Source: an uncultured Algibacter sp.
GTDB lineage: Bacteria > Bacteroidota > Bacteroidia > Flavobacteriales > Flavobacteriaceae
NCBI RefSeq assembly: GCF_947495925.1
Contig: NZ_CANMAU010000002.1
Span: 248,001 to 312,000 of the forward strand
Reading direction: 5' to 3'
Length of the DNA stretch: 64,000 nt
Shown: positions 34,551 through 42,000 of the stretch, piece after piece
Position numbering within the stretch: position 1 is the first letter of the stretch
Layout of the letters: each line of letters opens with the position of its first letter
Translations under genes and position numbers: made by a program
Notes under the pieces: model-generated
What the model saw: the letters and a program-made list of their open reading frames with translations, nothing else
What the model was told of the DNA's origin: nothing
Databases searched by the model: none

Positions 34551-35369
34551 TTATTCTTCTTCTTCAGCAATTGCTTTAGGTGCTGGAGCAGCTTTAGCTT
34601 TAGGAGCAGCTTTTTCAACTACAGCTTCTGCTTTTGCTTCCGTTTTAGGAGCTTCTTTAGCCACAGCTGAAGCTTCTTTTTCCGCTTTGCGTTCTGCTAA
34701 TCCTTCAGATACTGCAGATGTTACATGCGTTAAGATTTTATCTATCGATTTAGAAGCATCATCATTTGCAGGGATAACATAATCAACCTGACGTGGGTCA
34801 GAATTAGTATCAACCATAGCAAAAATTGGAATGTTTAATTTTTGAGCTTCTTTAATCGCGATGTGCTCACGCTTAATATCTACAACAAATAAAGCACCTG
34901 GTAAACGTGTCATATCACTTATAGAACCTAAGTTTTTTTCCAACTTAGCTCTTAAACGATCAACTTGTAAACGTTCTTTTTTAGATAATGTCATGAACGT
35001 ACCGTCTTTCTTCATTCTATCAATAGAAGCCATTTTTTTAACCGCTTTTCTAATAGTAACAAAGTTAGTTAACATACCACCTGGCCATCTTTCAGTGATG
35101 TAAGGCATGTTAATTTCGCCAGCTTTTTCAGCAACTATATCTTTTGCTTGTTTTTTTGTTGCAACGAATAAAATTTTACGTCCAGAAGCTGCAATTTTTG
35201 CAAGTGCTGCTCCAGCTTCATCAATTTTAGCCGCTGTTTTGTAAAGGTTTATAATATGGATACCGTTACGCTCCATATATACGTAAGGAGCCATGTTTGG
35301 ATCCCACTTACGTGTAAGGTGTCCGAAGTGTACACCTGCTTCAAGTAATTCTTTTACTTCTACTGCCAT
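34551..35369 (-). CDS. rpsB: 30S ribosomal protein S2
   Basis: The start is taken at the Met at 35369 (MAVEVKELLEAGVHFGH); the track's extra 11 residues precede the conserved N-terminus. 272 aa. Family motifs are present: GVHFGHLTRKWDPNMAPYVYMERNGIHIINL and PGALFVVDIKREHIAIKEA. The last 40-50 residues are an Ala/Lys/Glu/Pro-rich tail (EAPKTEAKAEAVVEKAAPKAKAAPAP) absent from short S2 proteins but common in this phylum. Upstream sequence holds several imperfect hairpins. Confidence 0.97.
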   Translation of the reverse strand: MAVEVKELLEAGVHFGHLTRKWDPNMAPYVYMERNGIHIINLYKTAAKIDEAGAALAKIAASGRKILFVATKKQAKDIVAEKAGEINMPYITERWPGGMLTNFVTIRKAVKKMASIDRMKKDGTFMTLSKKERLQVDRLRAKLEKNLGSISDMTRLPGALFVVDIKREHIAIKEAQKLNIPIFAMVDTNSDPRQVDYVIPANDDASKSIDKILTHVTSAVSEGLAERKAEKEASAVAKEAPKTEAKAEAVVEKAAPKAKAAPAPKAIAEEEE

Positions 35370-35520
35370 TTTGTAATAGTTTACGTTCTGTTGAATTAGC
35401 AATGTTCCCTTTGGCTTTAAAGCTTATGGCTTCATTTAGATGCTAAACTAAATCCTGTCTTTTGAACTAGGACAACAATAACTGTTTTAAATTTATTATT
35501 TTGTTTTGAAAATGATAAAG

Positions 35521-35557
35521 GAATCTGATAACCAGATCCTGAACCAAGTCCAGGATA
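35521..35557 (-). other. Hairpins between rpsI and rpsB
   Basis: ATCCTG-9-CAGGAT (35536-35556) sits immediately after the rpsI stop and is followed on the minus strand by CTGGTTATCAG. No U-tract, so a processing site, a weak terminator or an S2 leader element are all possible. The remaining bases to rpsB show nothing clear. Confidence 0.35.
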
Positions 35558-35944
35558 TTAACGTTTCGAGAATTGAAATTTCTTACGAGCTTTCTTCTGA
35601 CCGAATTTCTTACGTTCAACCATTCTTGGGTCTCTTGTTAATAAACCTTCTGGTTTAAGCGTTAATCTGTTTTCAGCATCAACTTCGCACATTGCACGAG
35701 AAATTGCTAAACGAACAGCTTCAGCTTGTCCAGTAATACCACCTCCATATACATTAACTGTAATATCAAAGTTGGCGTCATTGTTAGTCAAAACTAATGG
35801 TTGTTTTACTTTGTACTGTAAAGTAGCTGTAGTAAAATAATTAGCTAAGTCTTTTTTATTAATTGTAATGTTACCTTTTCCTGGAGCAACATAAGCGCGC
35901 GCAACAGCCGTTTTTCTACGGCCAATTTTGTGAATTACTTCCAT
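35558..35944 (-). CDS. rpsI: 30S ribosomal protein S9
   Basis: 128 aa. N-terminal IGRRKTAVARAYVAPGKG, the GGGITGQAEAVRLAISRAM core and the C-terminal tail RMVERKKFGQKKARKKFQFSKR ending in KR, which reaches toward the P-site tRNA, are all intact. It is 1 bp downstream of rplM. Confidence 0.98.
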   Translation of the reverse strand: MEVIHKIGRRKTAVARAYVAPGKGNITINKKDLANYFTTATLQYKVKQPLVLTNNDANFDITVNVYGGGITGQAEAVRLAISRAMCEVDAENRLTLKPEGLLTRDPRMVERKKFGQKKARKKFQFSKR

Positions 35945-35945
35945 G

Positions 35946-36401
35946 TTATTTAAATTCTTCTAGATTTATTGTTTTTGGCTTTTGAGCTGCATGTGCATGC
36001 TCTGTACCAACAACAACGGTTAGGTTACGGAATAAATTTGCCCCTAATTTATTTTTAGGTAACATTCCTTTAACTGATTTTTCTACTACTCTTGCAGGAT
36101 CTTTTCCGTACAATTCTGTAGCAGTTAAACTTTTTTGACCCCCTGGGTATCCGGTGTGACGAATGTATGATTTCTCAGTCCATTTGTTACCAGATAACGT
36201 GATTTTTTCAGCATTGATAATAATAACATTATCTCCGCAATCAACATGAGGTGTGAAGTTTGGCTTGTGCTTACCTCTTAAAAGTTTTGCAACTTTAGAA
36301 GCTAAACGACCAAGCGCTTGACCTTCAGCATCAACCAAAACCCACTCCTTATTTACAGTAGCTTTGTTTGCTGAAATCGTTTTGTAGCTTAATGTGTCCA
36401 C
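35946..36401 (-). CDS. rplM: 50S ribosomal protein L13
   Basis: 151 aa. Signature segments: [38 protein letters not shown] and [23 protein letters not shown]. First gene of rplM-rpsI, with a well-formed Bacteroidota promoter 49 bp upstream (36450-36480) and a short AT-rich leader. Confidence 0.98.
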   Translation of the reverse strand: MDTLSYKTISANKATVNKEWVLVDAEGQALGRLASKVAKLLRGKHKPNFTPHVDCGDNVIIINAEKITLSGNKWTEKSYIRHTGYPGGQKSLTATELYGKDPARVVEKSVKGMLPKNKLGANLFRNLTVVVGTEHAHAAQKPKTINLEEFK

Positions 36402-36449
36402 ACTAATGATTTTTAATTATTAAACATTCCTCTCTTAAAAAAGAGTTTG

Positions 36450-36480
36450 CAAATTTACGATTATATATTTGATTACCAAA
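36450..36480 (-). promoter_or_regulatory. Complete Bacteroidota promoter of rplM-rpsI
   Basis: The minus strand reads TTTG (complement of 36477-36480), exactly 19 bp, then TAAATTTG (36450-36457). Both elements and the spacing match the phylum consensus, the best promoter in the window. Estimated start is near 36444. The rest of the gene-free interval 36458-36841 shows nothing I can support. Confidence 0.75.
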
Positions 36481-36841
36481 TAGTGAAGTGAGTTTATTTT
36501 GTACGAGGTCTAAGTGATTATTTTGATAAGTTTTAAGATATTATGATATGACAACTTTAGGGCTATACCGGCTATTTAAAGTTTAAAATTAAACAAAGGT
36601 CACAGAGGTTTTATTTATGATCATTTATTTAGGTCACGAAATATCTTGTTTCAATAGATATTCTCAATTTGTTTGAGCATTAAATTAGTCCTTTGTATTT
36701 TCTGTCAGCGTGTTGTTTTATGAAATTTTTTTAATGTTCAAGGTGTTTTTAAATTCACTATAAAAATAGCATATTAGGAATACAAGATTTCTTATTTGTT
36801 AAAGTCTAATTTAGCAGCTTAAACATTCGATTTGCAACACG

Positions 36842-37738
36842 CTACCAAGGTAAAGGAACAACTGGAGCAATGGTAATTCTAAACTGATGTTGTGGGCCAA
36901 AAGCGTCTGGAGTAGCCACATAATACCAATACTGACCACCAATTCTAACAGGGAGTTTTCCAAATTTTAAAACTTTCTGAATTCCTGTTCCTATAGGTAG
37001 TGTTAACTTATTACCACTAGATGCATTATGATTGTAGGCATAAGTTGGAGAGGCCGTAATCTGCCAACCCTTTTCAAGGTTTATGGTGTAAAAATATTGC
37101 CCTGCAGTAATACTGGTGCTCGATGAACCATCAGAGGTTAGCCAAAAGTCATCCGCTAAAATAGCACTGGATTCAGGGTCGGAATCGTCTGTGCTTCCAA
37201 TGCCCCAGGCGTGGGTAATAATTATACCCACAGCTCCAAAACTGGTTAGTTTAGCTACCATTACTTCTGGACCTAGCGTGGTTTGCTTTGCTCTAAGGGT
37301 CTTGTTCGACGCGGTCTTAAATCCTCCAAATACTCCGGCTAAGGTAATCCATTTTGAAGGCCAAGTTTTTCCAATAGCCACATCGGCACTAATATTGCCA
37401 AAACCTGATTCTTGTTTAAATCCAGATGCAGTAGTAGTTGGTTGGGAAGTATATATAGGGATCAATGGTCTCACATATAAATTGATACCTTCCGAAATTG
37501 GTATAGGTAATGAAGGTTGAAAATTAAGGACCGTAGCATTTTGGGCGTTGGCACCATCAACATCACCATTATAATCTATAAAATCTATCGGGAATAGCAT
37601 TTGCCCTAAAGTGGCATTAGGGTTTGCCAATTCCTTAGCTAAGTCGGAAGCGCTTATTCCTGGTTTGACATCTTGGGCATTAACCGAATACGTTATAAAT
37701 AATAAAACGACAAGTGAAAGTAGATAGTTTGTTTTCAT
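36842..37738 (-). CDS. Outer-membrane transporter-like beta-barrel (phenol MetA pathway type)
   Basis: 298 aa with a signal peptide ending near residue 21 (YSVNAQ). The mature part opens with a helical stretch (ISASDLAKELANPNATLGQM) and then forms barrel strands with AT-rich turns, for example NISADVAIGKTWPSKWITLAGVFGGF and GAVGIIITHAWGIGSTDDSD, ending HQFRITIAPVVPLPW. This pattern is typical of the transporter/Phenol_MetA_deg group of outer-membrane proteins, whose substrates are mostly unknown. It is third in line after the M20 peptidase and DcaP-like genes, with 30 bp to the latter. Confidence 0.7.
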   Translation of the reverse strand: MKTNYLLSLVVLLFITYSVNAQDVKPGISASDLAKELANPNATLGQMLFPIDFIDYNGDVDGANAQNATVLNFQPSLPIPISEGINLYVRPLIPIYTSQPTTTASGFKQESGFGNISADVAIGKTWPSKWITLAGVFGGFKTASNKTLRAKQTTLGPEVMVAKLTSFGAVGIIITHAWGIGSTDDSDPESSAILADDFWLTSDGSSSTSITAGQYFYTINLEKGWQITASPTYAYNHNASSGNKLTLPIGTGIQKVLKFGKLPVRIGGQYWYYVATPDAFGPQHQFRITIAPVVPLPW

Positions 37739-37768
37739 GTTAAAAAGGATGTATTATAATTTTTCAAA

Positions 37769-39022
37769 TTAAAACTCAAATTTTGCCATGGTTTGTATTC
37801 TATGGGCAGCACCATAAGCATCGTTGGTGGTGCGTTGTTCTCCCCACATATATTCGGCACCAATGGAGAAATTTTTGTCAAACTGGTAAATAAGGTTGGC
37901 ATGTCCTACTCCTCCTCGTTTTAAGGAGAAGGGAGCTCTTGAATCGGGAGAATCTAACCATCCATAAGCATAATTAAAATTAGATTCCAGTTTTGGGCTC
38001 CATCTATGCATAAAACCTAATAACGCAGATTTGGCTAACATTGGATCTAATTTGCCATCGGCATTAAGAACGGCATTGCCATTACTGCCAGCAAAGGCTA
38101 TAATATTTTCTCCATAGGCATTGCCATAATTAAAGTTGAAGGTGAAGTAATTATTTTCGCCAATATACTGTCTGCCTGCAACAACCAATGCCCATTGGGT
38201 TGTCTGATCCGATGGCCCTGTAGTACCACCATCCCATCGCAATTCAGCTAGGCTGGCACCAGTCCATAAAATCCCAGTTTTCCATTTGTAGTCCATTCTG
38301 AGCGCCACTAAGGGTAACTTTACGTTAGCTTGTCCTTCAAAATTATTGGGATTTTCAATTCCTAAGAAATCTAAAGATTCTAGCGCCGCAGCAATTTTTA
38401 TTTTTTCAGATACTTGTTTCTGGTATCTTATTTGTACAGATCGCCCTCCAAATAAGGCATCACCTGCAGCAAAGTCGATCATAAAGGCCATGGATTCTAG
38501 AAAAGACAGGGTAGTCCAGGTTTGACCTATAATAAAATCGCCCGCTGTGATATAAGCATGCCTCAACCTAAATCGATTCCCATCTGAAAAAAAATCACCT
38601 TCAATAAATAGCTGTAAAGGAATTTTATCTTCAGCAAAGCGTCTTAAATCTATATGAAAACGCGTTTCTTTGGCTGTAAAGGCAACATAGCCTTCATTGT
38701 CATATTCTGGTTCACCTCTTACTGGAATGGTAGACATTAAGAATTGACTTTTATCGGTAGTTCCATCAAAATCATATATAAAATCAGCCTTTACATAGCC
38801 ACCAAGTTTCATTCTTAAATCAGTTCCAAACATGGGCCAGGAACCTGGAAACTCTTCATTGACCAAGTTTTCTGCGGCTGTTTTTAAGATGTCTTCTTTA
38901 ACGTCCTTATCAGGAATGACTAATTGATTTTGAGTAGAATCTTTAGAAGCCTTTACCTGCGCATGTATTGCTGCAGGTAAAAGCCAAATAAAAAGTATAA
39001 AGGAATATTTATAATTTTTCAA
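37769..39022 (-). CDS. DcaP-like trimeric outer-membrane porin
   Basis: 417 aa with a signal peptide ending near residue 22 (PAAIHAQ). Segments MKLGGYVKADFIYDFDGT, RGEPEYDNEGYVAFTAKETRFHIDLRR, LFIEGDFFSDGNRFRLRHAYI and FIIGQTWTTLSFLESM match the DcaP family, described for uptake of dicarboxylates and some acidic compounds. A predicted periplasmic helical stretch (DVKEDILKTAAENLV) precedes the barrel. It lies 11 bp after the M20 peptidase gene, suggesting that it admits the peptidase's substrate. Confidence 0.85.
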   Translation of the reverse strand: MKNYKYSFILFIWLLPAAIHAQVKASKDSTQNQLVIPDKDVKEDILKTAAENLVNEEFPGSWPMFGTDLRMKLGGYVKADFIYDFDGTTDKSQFLMSTIPVRGEPEYDNEGYVAFTAKETRFHIDLRRFAEDKIPLQLFIEGDFFSDGNRFRLRHAYITAGDFIIGQTWTTLSFLESMAFMIDFAAGDALFGGRSVQIRYQKQVSEKIKIAAALESLDFLGIENPNNFEGQANVKLPLVALRMDYKWKTGILWTGASLAELRWDGGTTGPSDQTTQWALVVAGRQYIGENNYFTFNFNYGNAYGENIIAFAGSNGNAVLNADGKLDPMLAKSALLGFMHRWSPKLESNFNYAYGWLDSPDSRAPFSLKRGGVGHANLIYQFDKNFSIGAEYMWGEQRTTNDAYGAAHRIQTMAKFEF

Positions 39023-39033
39023 GATGCGTTTTT

Positions 39034-40593
39034 TTATTTCTTAAGTTCTTCTAGATTATCAAATATGGTGTAAAAGAAGCCAATAGATTTTGCATATTCA
39101 TTAACCAAAATACGCTCATTTACGCCATGAAATCCTTTAAATTCTTCGGTGTTTTCTAATTGAATGGCTGTAATGGTATACACATCTGGTGCAAAATCAC
39201 GTGCTTGAAAGTGTTTAGAATCTGAACCACCCACCACAAAGAAAGGTGATACAATTAAATCATTACCATAGATTTGACGAATGGTTTTTTCAAGCATATT
39301 ATAAGCAGGATTACCTACCTCGGCTATATTGGTGGCAGGCGTAGAAGCTGAAATGTCTCTGATTTCAATGCGGTCATCTTGAATAGCAGCTTTTATATGT
39401 TCAATAAGCACCTCTGGAGTATCTCCTGGCATAGGTCTGAAGTTTACCACAGCAGTTGCTGATGGTGGCAGTACATTATCTTTAATACCAGCATTAAACA
39501 TGGTTGTAGCTATTGTGGTATGCAGCATGGCTCTAGTCACTTCATTGCCGGCCATGGCCTCAATAAATTTTTTCTCTGGGTCTGTTAGTTCATCATCCTT
39601 GCCAAAGGCTACTGCGGCATAAAGAGGCTTTAGTTCTTCATCTAATTCGGGTCCCATATAACGGTATTGTGAACGCACTGCAGGGTGTATTTTGTAAGGA
39701 AATGGTGCTGCTTCTAATTTGGTAATGGCTTCTGCTAAAATACCGATGTTAGATTCTTCAGGAGGCATTGCAGAGTGTCCACCAATACCATGAATAGCCA
39801 ATTCTAAACTAATAAATCCTTTTTGAGCAATACCAATTAATGCCGTATTGTCTTTAATTCCAGGGAAAATACCAGGAGTTAATGGAGCCGATTCGTCCAT
39901 AACATAAGCAAATCGTTCTATACCACGTTGTTCTAAAACATCAGCGATTTTCTTGGCACCTTCTGAACCACCTACTTCTTCATCTTGACCAAATACAAAA
40001 TAAAGCGTACGAGCTGGTTGCCAGCCTTCTTTTATTTTCATTTCGGCAGCCTCCAAAATAGCATGAATCTGATTTTTATCATCTAAAACACCACGTCCCC
40101 AGATGTAACCATCTTTTACGGTGCCTGCAAAAGGGTCTTCCTTCCATTCGTCTCTAGATTCTTCTGGTACGGGAACAACATCCTGATGAGCATAAAATAA
40201 TGCGGGCTCTAAACTTGGATCTTTTCCTTCCCAAGTATATAGTAAACTGTATGGTCTAGGGTCTCCGTGCAGTTCTTTTTTGAGCGTTTTATGCACCAAC
40301 GGGTAGGATTGCTCTAAAAATTTATGATACCCCTCAAAAGCTTTGGTGTCAAAATCATCTCGGTCTTGGTTAGATATTGTTTTAAAAGTTACAGCTTTTG
40401 ATAGTCGATTAACGGCAGCATCTAAATCAACATCAACAGATATTTGTTCGATGCCTGTCATTTGCATTGAAGTAAAATCTTCTAGATTAACAGGTTCTGA
40501 GGCCGTTGTGGCCTGCGTTTCTTCTTTGGTTTTTTGATTGCAACTTAATACTACAGCTGCTGTAGCAAAAGCAATGAATGTTTTTATTTTCAT
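39034..40593 (-). CDS. M20 family metallopeptidase, PM20D1-like lipoprotein
   Basis: 519 aa exopeptidase/amidohydrolase with a lipoprotein signal (AAVVLSC, Cys18). Zinc-site motifs are intact: ALFYAHQDVVPV, WGRGVLDDKNQI, GQDEEVGGSEGAKK and the late His in GGSDSKHF. The lid/dimerisation domain contains GIGGHSAMPPEES. The overall layout resembles carboxypeptidase PM20D1, which hydrolyses or forms N-acyl amino acids. First gene of a three-gene unit with two outer-membrane proteins, so it probably processes an imported acylated amino acid or dipeptide. The substrate is an inference. Confidence 0.9.
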   Translation of the reverse strand: MKIKTFIAFATAAVVLSCNQKTKEETQATTASEPVNLEDFTSMQMTGIEQISVDVDLDAAVNRLSKAVTFKTISNQDRDDFDTKAFEGYHKFLEQSYPLVHKTLKKELHGDPRPYSLLYTWEGKDPSLEPALFYAHQDVVPVPEESRDEWKEDPFAGTVKDGYIWGRGVLDDKNQIHAILEAAEMKIKEGWQPARTLYFVFGQDEEVGGSEGAKKIADVLEQRGIERFAYVMDESAPLTPGIFPGIKDNTALIGIAQKGFISLELAIHGIGGHSAMPPEESNIGILAEAITKLEAAPFPYKIHPAVRSQYRYMGPELDEELKPLYAAVAFGKDDELTDPEKKFIEAMAGNEVTRAMLHTTIATTMFNAGIKDNVLPPSATAVVNFRPMPGDTPEVLIEHIKAAIQDDRIEIRDISASTPATNIAEVGNPAYNMLEKTIRQIYGNDLIVSPFFVVGGSDSKHFQARDFAPDVYTITAIQLENTEEFKGFHGVNERILVNEYAKSIGFFYTIFDNLEELKK

Positions 40594-40627
40594 TTAATTA
40601 ATAATTTATGGTCTTTTGTGATAAGAA

Positions 40628-40643
40628 ATTAACAATTGTTAAT
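40628..40643. promoter_or_regulatory. 16-bp perfect palindrome upstream of the M20 gene
   Basis: ATTAACAATTGTTAAT, 34 bp before the M20 start codon. Perfect dyad with no spacer, suggesting a regulator binding site; the regulator is unknown. Confidence 0.5.
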
Positions 40644-40696
40644 AATAAATTAAAGTACGAATTTTTTACAAAGGCTCTATGCGTGCATATTACTTT

Positions 40697-40724
40697 TATT
40701 TAAATATTTAAATATTTAAATATT
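40697..40724. repeat. Tandem TATTTAAA repeat, also a 26-bp palindrome
   Basis: Three and a half copies of TATTTAAA with an 8-bp period in the gene-free interval 40594-40895. Bases 40697-40722 are also perfectly palindromic. Nothing else in the interval stands out. Confidence 0.6.
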
Positions 40725-40895
40725 AGATAACCTTGTTTAAAAGATTAATAATAAACTAAAACAAAATATGTGGTTTTGGGCATGGATTATGCGCAAAAGA
40801 CTAAAAATGAATTAATCACAATTTGCTAATACTTATAAGCGTTGAGGTGTATTTTGTTTAACAAGTTGATTGTATGAAAAGTTACTGAACTTTTT

Positions 40896-41852
40896 TCAGA
40901 ACGTAGCACGTTGCAGCCTGTCATTAATAGATTTGCCTAAACCGTAATCAGGAAAACGTTCAGCTATAATAACATCTAAGTTTTGATGATCTAAATCGTG
41001 CATGGCGTCATAGAGTTTCGAAGCAGCTTCGGCCATATCACCCTCTTGAGATAAAATGATTTGAGTCGCAACAGCATTGCTGTTAACCTCTGATTTAAAA
41101 ACAAGAACACCAATATGTTTGCCAAGGTGTTTTTTGACCTCTTCAGAAACATTGTCAGTCAGGAATGTTCGAGTCGATGGAGCGTAATGACGTTCTAACA
41201 TACCTGGAGCATCTGGACTTACTTCTTTTTTGTTTTTTATACTTACTTTACCAACTACAGCTTCAATATCTTCAAGGGCAAGTGCACCTAAACGGTAGAT
41301 GACAGGTTCGTTGTTTTCAAATCCAATTATAGTTGACTCTATGCCGTTAGCACAAGGCCCACCATCGAGAACTTGACCAATAGCATCCTTAAAATAGCGT
41401 TCTACATGTTCTGGTTTGGTTGGACTAATGCTTCCAAAGGGGTTAGCGCTTGGCGCTGCTAGAGGAAAAGGTAATGTTTGTAAAAGTTCTAATGTTAGCG
41501 GGTGGTTTGGTACACGAACAGCAACGGTATCTTTTCCGGCGGTGATTAAATCTGGAATATTGGCATGTTTTTTTAGGACTAAGGTCATGGATCCTGGCCA
41601 AAATGCTTCGGCCAGTAGACTTGCTTTTTCAGGGACATAACTTACAATGTCTTCTAAGCTTTCTATGGATGGGATATGAACAATAAGAGGGTTGAAAAGA
41701 GGTCGTTTTTTGGTTTCAAAAATACGTTTAATAGCAGTTTCACTATAAATGTTTCCTGCAAGACCGTAGACGGTTTCGGTTGGAATTGCTACCAGTTTAT
41801 CTGCCTTTAAAAGTGTTGCAGCATTCTGGATGTTTTTTGAAATAATACTCAT
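40896..41852 (-). CDS. tsaC: Threonylcarbamoyl-AMP synthase (Sua5 form)
   Basis: Makes threonylcarbamoyl-AMP for t6A37 modification of ANN-reading tRNAs. The YrdC domain (about 8-195) carries KADKLVAIPTETVYGLAGN, KKRPLFNPLIVHI and APSANPFGSISPT, with Lys/Arg/Ser ligands intact. A C-terminal Sua5 domain (about 215-318) follows a linker with SPGMLERHYAP, making it the long Sua5 type of 318 aa. It is monocistronic and divergent from ygiQ. Confidence 0.95.
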   Translation of the reverse strand: MSIISKNIQNAATLLKADKLVAIPTETVYGLAGNIYSETAIKRIFETKKRPLFNPLIVHIPSIESLEDIVSYVPEKASLLAEAFWPGSMTLVLKKHANIPDLITAGKDTVAVRVPNHPLTLELLQTLPFPLAAPSANPFGSISPTKPEHVERYFKDAIGQVLDGGPCANGIESTIIGFENNEPVIYRLGALALEDIEAVVGKVSIKNKKEVSPDAPGMLERHYAPSTRTFLTDNVSEEVKKHLGKHIGVLVFKSEVNSNAVATQIILSQEGDMAEAASKLYDAMHDLDHQNLDVIIAERFPDYGLGKSINDRLQRATF

Positions 41853-41869
41853 TGTTGAAAATCAAGTAG

Positions 41870-41877
41870 CAAAACTA
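41870..41877 (-). promoter_or_regulatory. -7 box of the sua5 gene (TAGTTTTG)
   Basis: The minus strand reads TAGTTTTG 17 bp before the start codon. Confidence 0.5.
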
Positions 41878-41985
41878 GTTAAAAATGATGAAATTTTACT
41901 AATTATTGATAGACCTAAAACCATATGAGGCTTGTAAAGCCTAACCCAAATATGGGTCTATAATGAGGAAGCGGCTAATTTTCCC

Positions 41986-41993
41986 TATTTTTG
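41986..41993 (+). promoter_or_regulatory. -7 box of ygiQ (TATTTTTG)
   Basis: TATTTTTG followed by C, ending 7 bp before the ATG, so the leader would be 0-3 nt. Confidence 0.5.
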
Positions 41994-42000
41994 CAGCGCT

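Noticed and set aside
36598-36637. Direct repeat GGTCAC twice upstream of rplM
   Set aside because: Six bases only, upstream of the identified promoter and without symmetry or further copies.
36707-36843. AGCGTGTTG and CAACACGCT inverted pair, 120 bp apart, the second overlapping a stop codon
   Set aside because: Nine-base arms at this distance are expected by chance in an interval of this size; no supporting element was found.
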